From Pseudobacteroides sp035370245 (lineage in GTDB: Bacteria > Bacillota > Clostridia > Acetivibrionales > DSM-2933): a stretch of 64,000 bases of DNA. The stretch is taken from positions 4,913-68,912 of the forward strand of contig DAOOVO010000009.1 of assembly GCA_035370245.1 (NCBI GenBank), read 5' to 3'. The notes under the pieces are model-generated. The model worked only from the letters and a program-made list of their open reading frames with translations, had not been told where the DNA came from and did not search any database. Positions 61,851 through 64,000 of the stretch are shown in pieces; positions within the stretch are counted from its first letter, which is position 1, and each line of letters begins with the position of its first letter. Made by a program: the position numbers and the translations under genes.

Positions 61851-62900
61851 TTATACTATTGCTTCAACAGACCTTTTTAAAATAACTTTAATAATTGCAA
61901 ATATGGGGACGGAAACAAGCATTCCTATGATGCCGAAAAATTTACCGCCTATAAGTACAACAATAATGGTTGTTAGTGGATGAAGGCCAAGTTTTCCTTC
62001 TATTATTTTGGGTGATATGAAAGCATTATCGATTTGTTGAACCAAAGAGAATATAACAATGGTCCAAAGTGCTTTCAAAGGGGATTCGACTAAAGCCAAT
62101 GCAACGGCCGGCAGGCATCCTAAGAAAGGCCCGAAGTAAGGTATGATGTTTGCTATTCCACCGATTAGGCCAAGTATGAGGGGATACTTGGAATTGATAA
62201 TAAGAAGTCCTAATGCTTCTAATATTCCCACAATAAGTGCAGTAAGAAGCTGACCCTGTATAAAATTAGATAAAATCTCATTAATTTCCCGTCCGGTATT
62301 GATTAGACCATTACGCCATTTTCTTGGGACAAGGGAAAGGAATCCGTCCCTGAAGGATTTGGAGTCCTTTATGAAATAGTATGCAATAATAAGGGACAGT
62401 GTAAGGTCAAAGAATATAGTAACTGCTTTCATAGTAGTATTTAAGCTCTTTGTAAGAGTGCTCATAATGAAGTCCTGTAATTTGTTTGAAACATTCTGGA
62501 TCTCATTGAGTATTGCATTTTTTATTTCAGGTGACCATTTACTTGATCTAATATTGGATATGTAGTTGTTGAATATTTTTTGATATTTACCGGTAAACTC
62601 GGGTAATTTGTCCATAATATCCTTTGCATTGGCAATAAGCTCGGGAACAATAAATATTGTTGTAACAATTATTACCGAGGTTAGAACGATATAAATCAAT
62701 ATTATGCTTAATGAACGGGGTATTTTTTTGGTTTCAAGCTTCAATACTATGGGTTTTAGGGTATAAGCAATTATAATGGCAATGAAAAAAGGAATTATGA
62801 TATCTATAATATTATCAATATTCTTTATTATGAACAAGCATATCAAAATCAATAATATTATTAGAACTATGAATATCAATATTTTTCTTTTAGAATGCAT
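61851..62900 (-). CDS. AI-2E family transporter (membrane permease)
   Basis: A 349-residue protein with about seven or eight membrane helices and a central soluble part, typical of the AI-2E family. Marks include the start-region helices (LIFIVLIILLILICLFII), IIPFFIAIIIAYTLKP, GQLLTALIVGILEALGLLII and GLIGGIANIIPYFGPFLGCLP. Members have been proposed as autoinducer-2 exporters or Na+/H+ antiporters; the substrate is not known here. I start it at the ATG of 62900, after GGTGGAG; the longer reading to 63038 has no such site and would run through an inverted repeat. Confidence 0.9.
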   Translation of the reverse strand: MHSKRKILIFIVLIILLILICLFIIKNIDNIIDIIIPFFIAIIIAYTLKPIVLKLETKKIPRSLSIILIYIVLTSVIIVTTIFIVPELIANAKDIMDKLPEFTGKYQKIFNNYISNIRSSKWSPEIKNAILNEIQNVSNKLQDFIMSTLTKSLNTTMKAVTIFFDLTLSLIIAYYFIKDSKSFRDGFLSLVPRKWRNGLINTGREINEILSNFIQGQLLTALIVGILEALGLLIINSKYPLILGLIGGIANIIPYFGPFLGCLPAVALALVESPLKALWTIVIFSLVQQIDNAFISPKIIEGKLGLHPLTTIIVVLIGGKFFGIIGMLVSVPIFAIIKVILKRSVEAIV

Positions 62901-62922
62901 TATACTCCACCTTATATATTTA

Positions 62923-62976
62923 CCGGACTGTAAAATTAAGGCACATATAAGGCACATATATAAATTCACAGTCCGG
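62923..62976 (-). other. Hairpin with tandem 11-mer in the leader of the AI-2E gene
   Basis: CCGGACTGT (62923-62931) and ACAGTCCGG (62968-62976) form a perfect 9-bp stem. The loop holds AAGGCACATAT twice in tandem (about 62938-62959). It lies directly upstream of the gene at 62900 and has no T run. Confidence 0.45.
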
Positions 62977-63009
62977 CATAATCTCATAATTATAATAAAT
63001 ATGTTATTG

Positions 63010-63055
63010 CTCTTAATCTTACATTTAGCAGAAGTCAAATGTAAAAGATTAAGAG
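63010..63055. terminator. Hairpin terminator between small protein and AI-2E genes
   Basis: CTCTTAATCTT (63010-63020) pairs with AAGATTAAGAG (63045-63055), and ACATTT with AAATGT inside, giving 17 pairs with a two-base bulge. On the minus strand it is the likely end of the PRC-barrel/small protein transcript. Confidence 0.75.
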
Positions 63056-63081
63056 TATTTATTATGGTATAAAAATTTTGA

Positions 63082-63261
63082 TTACCTGAATAAATCTACC
63101 AAATCGCCTAAAGCATGAGTTGTCCTTCGAACCATATTTCTTCCGGTTCTCATCATACGTCTTCTGCTTCTAGGGTTCATCAAATCTGCACTTTTCATCA
63201 TTCCAATGGATGCACCGATTACGCTGCCTACTAACAATCCTTTTGTAAAACCGCCTCTCAT
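63082..63261 (-). CDS. Small basic membrane-associated protein (YtxH-like)
   Basis: A 59-residue protein: a glycine-rich hydrophobic segment (GFTKGLLVGSVIGASIGMM, about 4-22) followed by a very basic part (NPRSRRRMMRTGRNMVRR). The layout resembles YtxH-like small stress or envelope proteins, but it is too short to assign. The ATG at 63261 follows AGAGGTG. It is four bases from the end of the PRC-barrel gene, so they are co-transcribed. Confidence 0.7.
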   Translation of the reverse strand: MRGGFTKGLLVGSVIGASIGMMKSADLMNPRSRRRMMRTGRNMVRRTTHALGDLVDLFR

Positions 63262-63265
63262 ATTT

Positions 63266-63817
63266 TCACCTCTTTTCATAACTTTCATTAGGAAGCAGCT
63301 TTTTTATAAGACCGCCGCCTGTATTTTGCATTTCGTCTATTGCCTCATTATCAACCAATATGTTTTCTTCGCTAAACTCAACCTTGCCGAATAACGGGAT
63401 TATGTTTCTGCCCTGCATAATGTCGTAAACGAGGCAGTTAGAAATCTCAAGACCTTCAATGGTCCCTGTTTTATAATCAAATAGTATATCTTTAACAGTT
63501 CCGAAATCTTCACCTGACTTTGAGTATATTCTCAAACCGATCAGTTTGCCTTTTTTACCTAAGTTATCATTTGCTTCTAGATCCCTAATCTTTTTGGTAC
63601 ATGATAAGTCATTTATAATTACAGCATCTTTACCCATACTTAAGAGATCTTCAAGCAGTATTGCTTTCTTACCGATATGGCATCCGGTTTGTTCAAGCAA
63701 GATGGCTCTAACTTTTTTGTATTTAGGGAAGAAAAGCAAATCACATACAGAGCCTATTCTCTTTCCGCTATCAACACATATTACAGGTAATCCCAATACC
63801 TCGCTATATCTTTCCAA
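63266..63817 (-). CDS. PRC-barrel domain protein, two copies
   Basis: About 183 residues with two PRC-barrel units: the first (about 4-70) opens ERYSEVLGLPVICVDSGKRI and holds DLLFFPKYKKVRAILLE; the second (about 88-165) has GKKGKLIGLRIYSKSGEDFG, VKDILFDYKTGTIEGLE. PRC-barrels are beta folds used in RNA processing and photosynthetic or cell-division factors; function here is unknown. The best start is TTG at 63817, five bases after GGAGGG; a frame starting ATG at 63832 includes that site and is less likely. Confidence 0.8.
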   Translation of the reverse strand: MERYSEVLGLPVICVDSGKRIGSVCDLLFFPKYKKVRAILLEQTGCHIGKKAILLEDLLSMGKDAVIINDLSCTKKIRDLEANDNLGKKGKLIGLRIYSKSGEDFGTVKDILFDYKTGTIEGLEISNCLVYDIMQGRNIIPLFGKVEFSEENILVDNEAIDEMQNTGGGLIKKLLPNESYEKR

Positions 63818-64000
63818 AATGCCCTCCTGCATAAAAATCAATATTAAATTTTATTTATTTCTTATTATTTCAATGTTTATATAAAAAAATTCATTATAAA
63901 GGATTTGACTAGAATTGCATTTTTATATAATATTATATAAATAATCTTTGATTCCACTGCAATAACTCCTGTTAAAAACAGGTAATATCGATCTTTGAAA

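Overview
The window is chromosomal DNA from a low-GC, Gram-positive, anaerobic-type Clostridia bacterium. The best taxonomic clue is a secreted family 8 glycoside hydrolase ending in a type I dockerin (40014-41420, minus strand), the hallmark of cellulosome-forming clostridia of the Acetivibrio/Ruminiclostridium type. Other clostridial signs are YbbR/CdaA c-di-AMP genes, a T-box upstream of pheST, a glmS ribozyme, an amidase with AMIN domains, and strong purine-rich ribosome binding sites. The genus is an inference; no rRNA or species marker is present. There is no prophage, insertion sequence or CRISPR array. Most of the window is core housekeeping sequence.

Layout. 1-6.8 kb: an LspA-like membrane peptidase, a two-component system followed by a lipoprotein, a broken flavodoxin gene and a GGDEF/HD-GYP protein. 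7-16 kb: DNA polymerase IV, then a minus-strand run cdaA-cdaR-FAD protein-glmM-[glmS ribozyme]-glmS, linking c-di-AMP synthesis to amino-sugar supply for the cell wall. 16.6-17.9 kb: a YwqJ-like deaminase toxin with a YwqK-like immunity partner. 17.9-20.2 kb: the three-gene AmmeMemoRadiSam cluster, preceded by a 35-residue membrane peptide. 20.5-29.4 kb: LysE exporter, phosphoesterase, pgi, pheST with its T-box, and a HAD phosphatase/glycerol-1-phosphate dehydrogenase pair. 29.6-35.3 kb: argGH with an ARG box, then ruvC-ruvA-ruvB-queH. 35.7-40 kb: a wall amidase, tRNA-Arg and tRNA-Gly, then a decayed patch in which a YtrA-type regulator keeps its promoter and operator but its ABC transporter is reduced to an in-frame chimera, followed by a frameshifted ankyrin remnant.

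40-64 kb: the dockerin-bearing GH8 enzyme with an unusual leader full of inverted repeats, a CYTH triphosphatase whose upstream region carries an orphan terminator, an ARMT1-like/TrpR-like pair, a small secreted cysteine protein, DUF5317, secA, folC, a TPR/coiled-coil membrane protein, a patatin phospholipase, the threonine pathway (thrC, ACT regulator, hom, ask), then on the minus strand yqeY, rpsU, a HIT protein, alaS, an AI-2E family transporter and PRC-barrel genes.

The observations most worth following are the orphan YwqJ/YwqK-like pair without an export domain, the inverted-repeat array before the GH8 gene, the orphan terminator upstream of the CYTH gene, the Ser/Lys-rich tail on ArgG, and the transporter chimera that still sits behind an intact self-regulated promoter. 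No complete new multi-gene system could be demonstrated from sequence alone.
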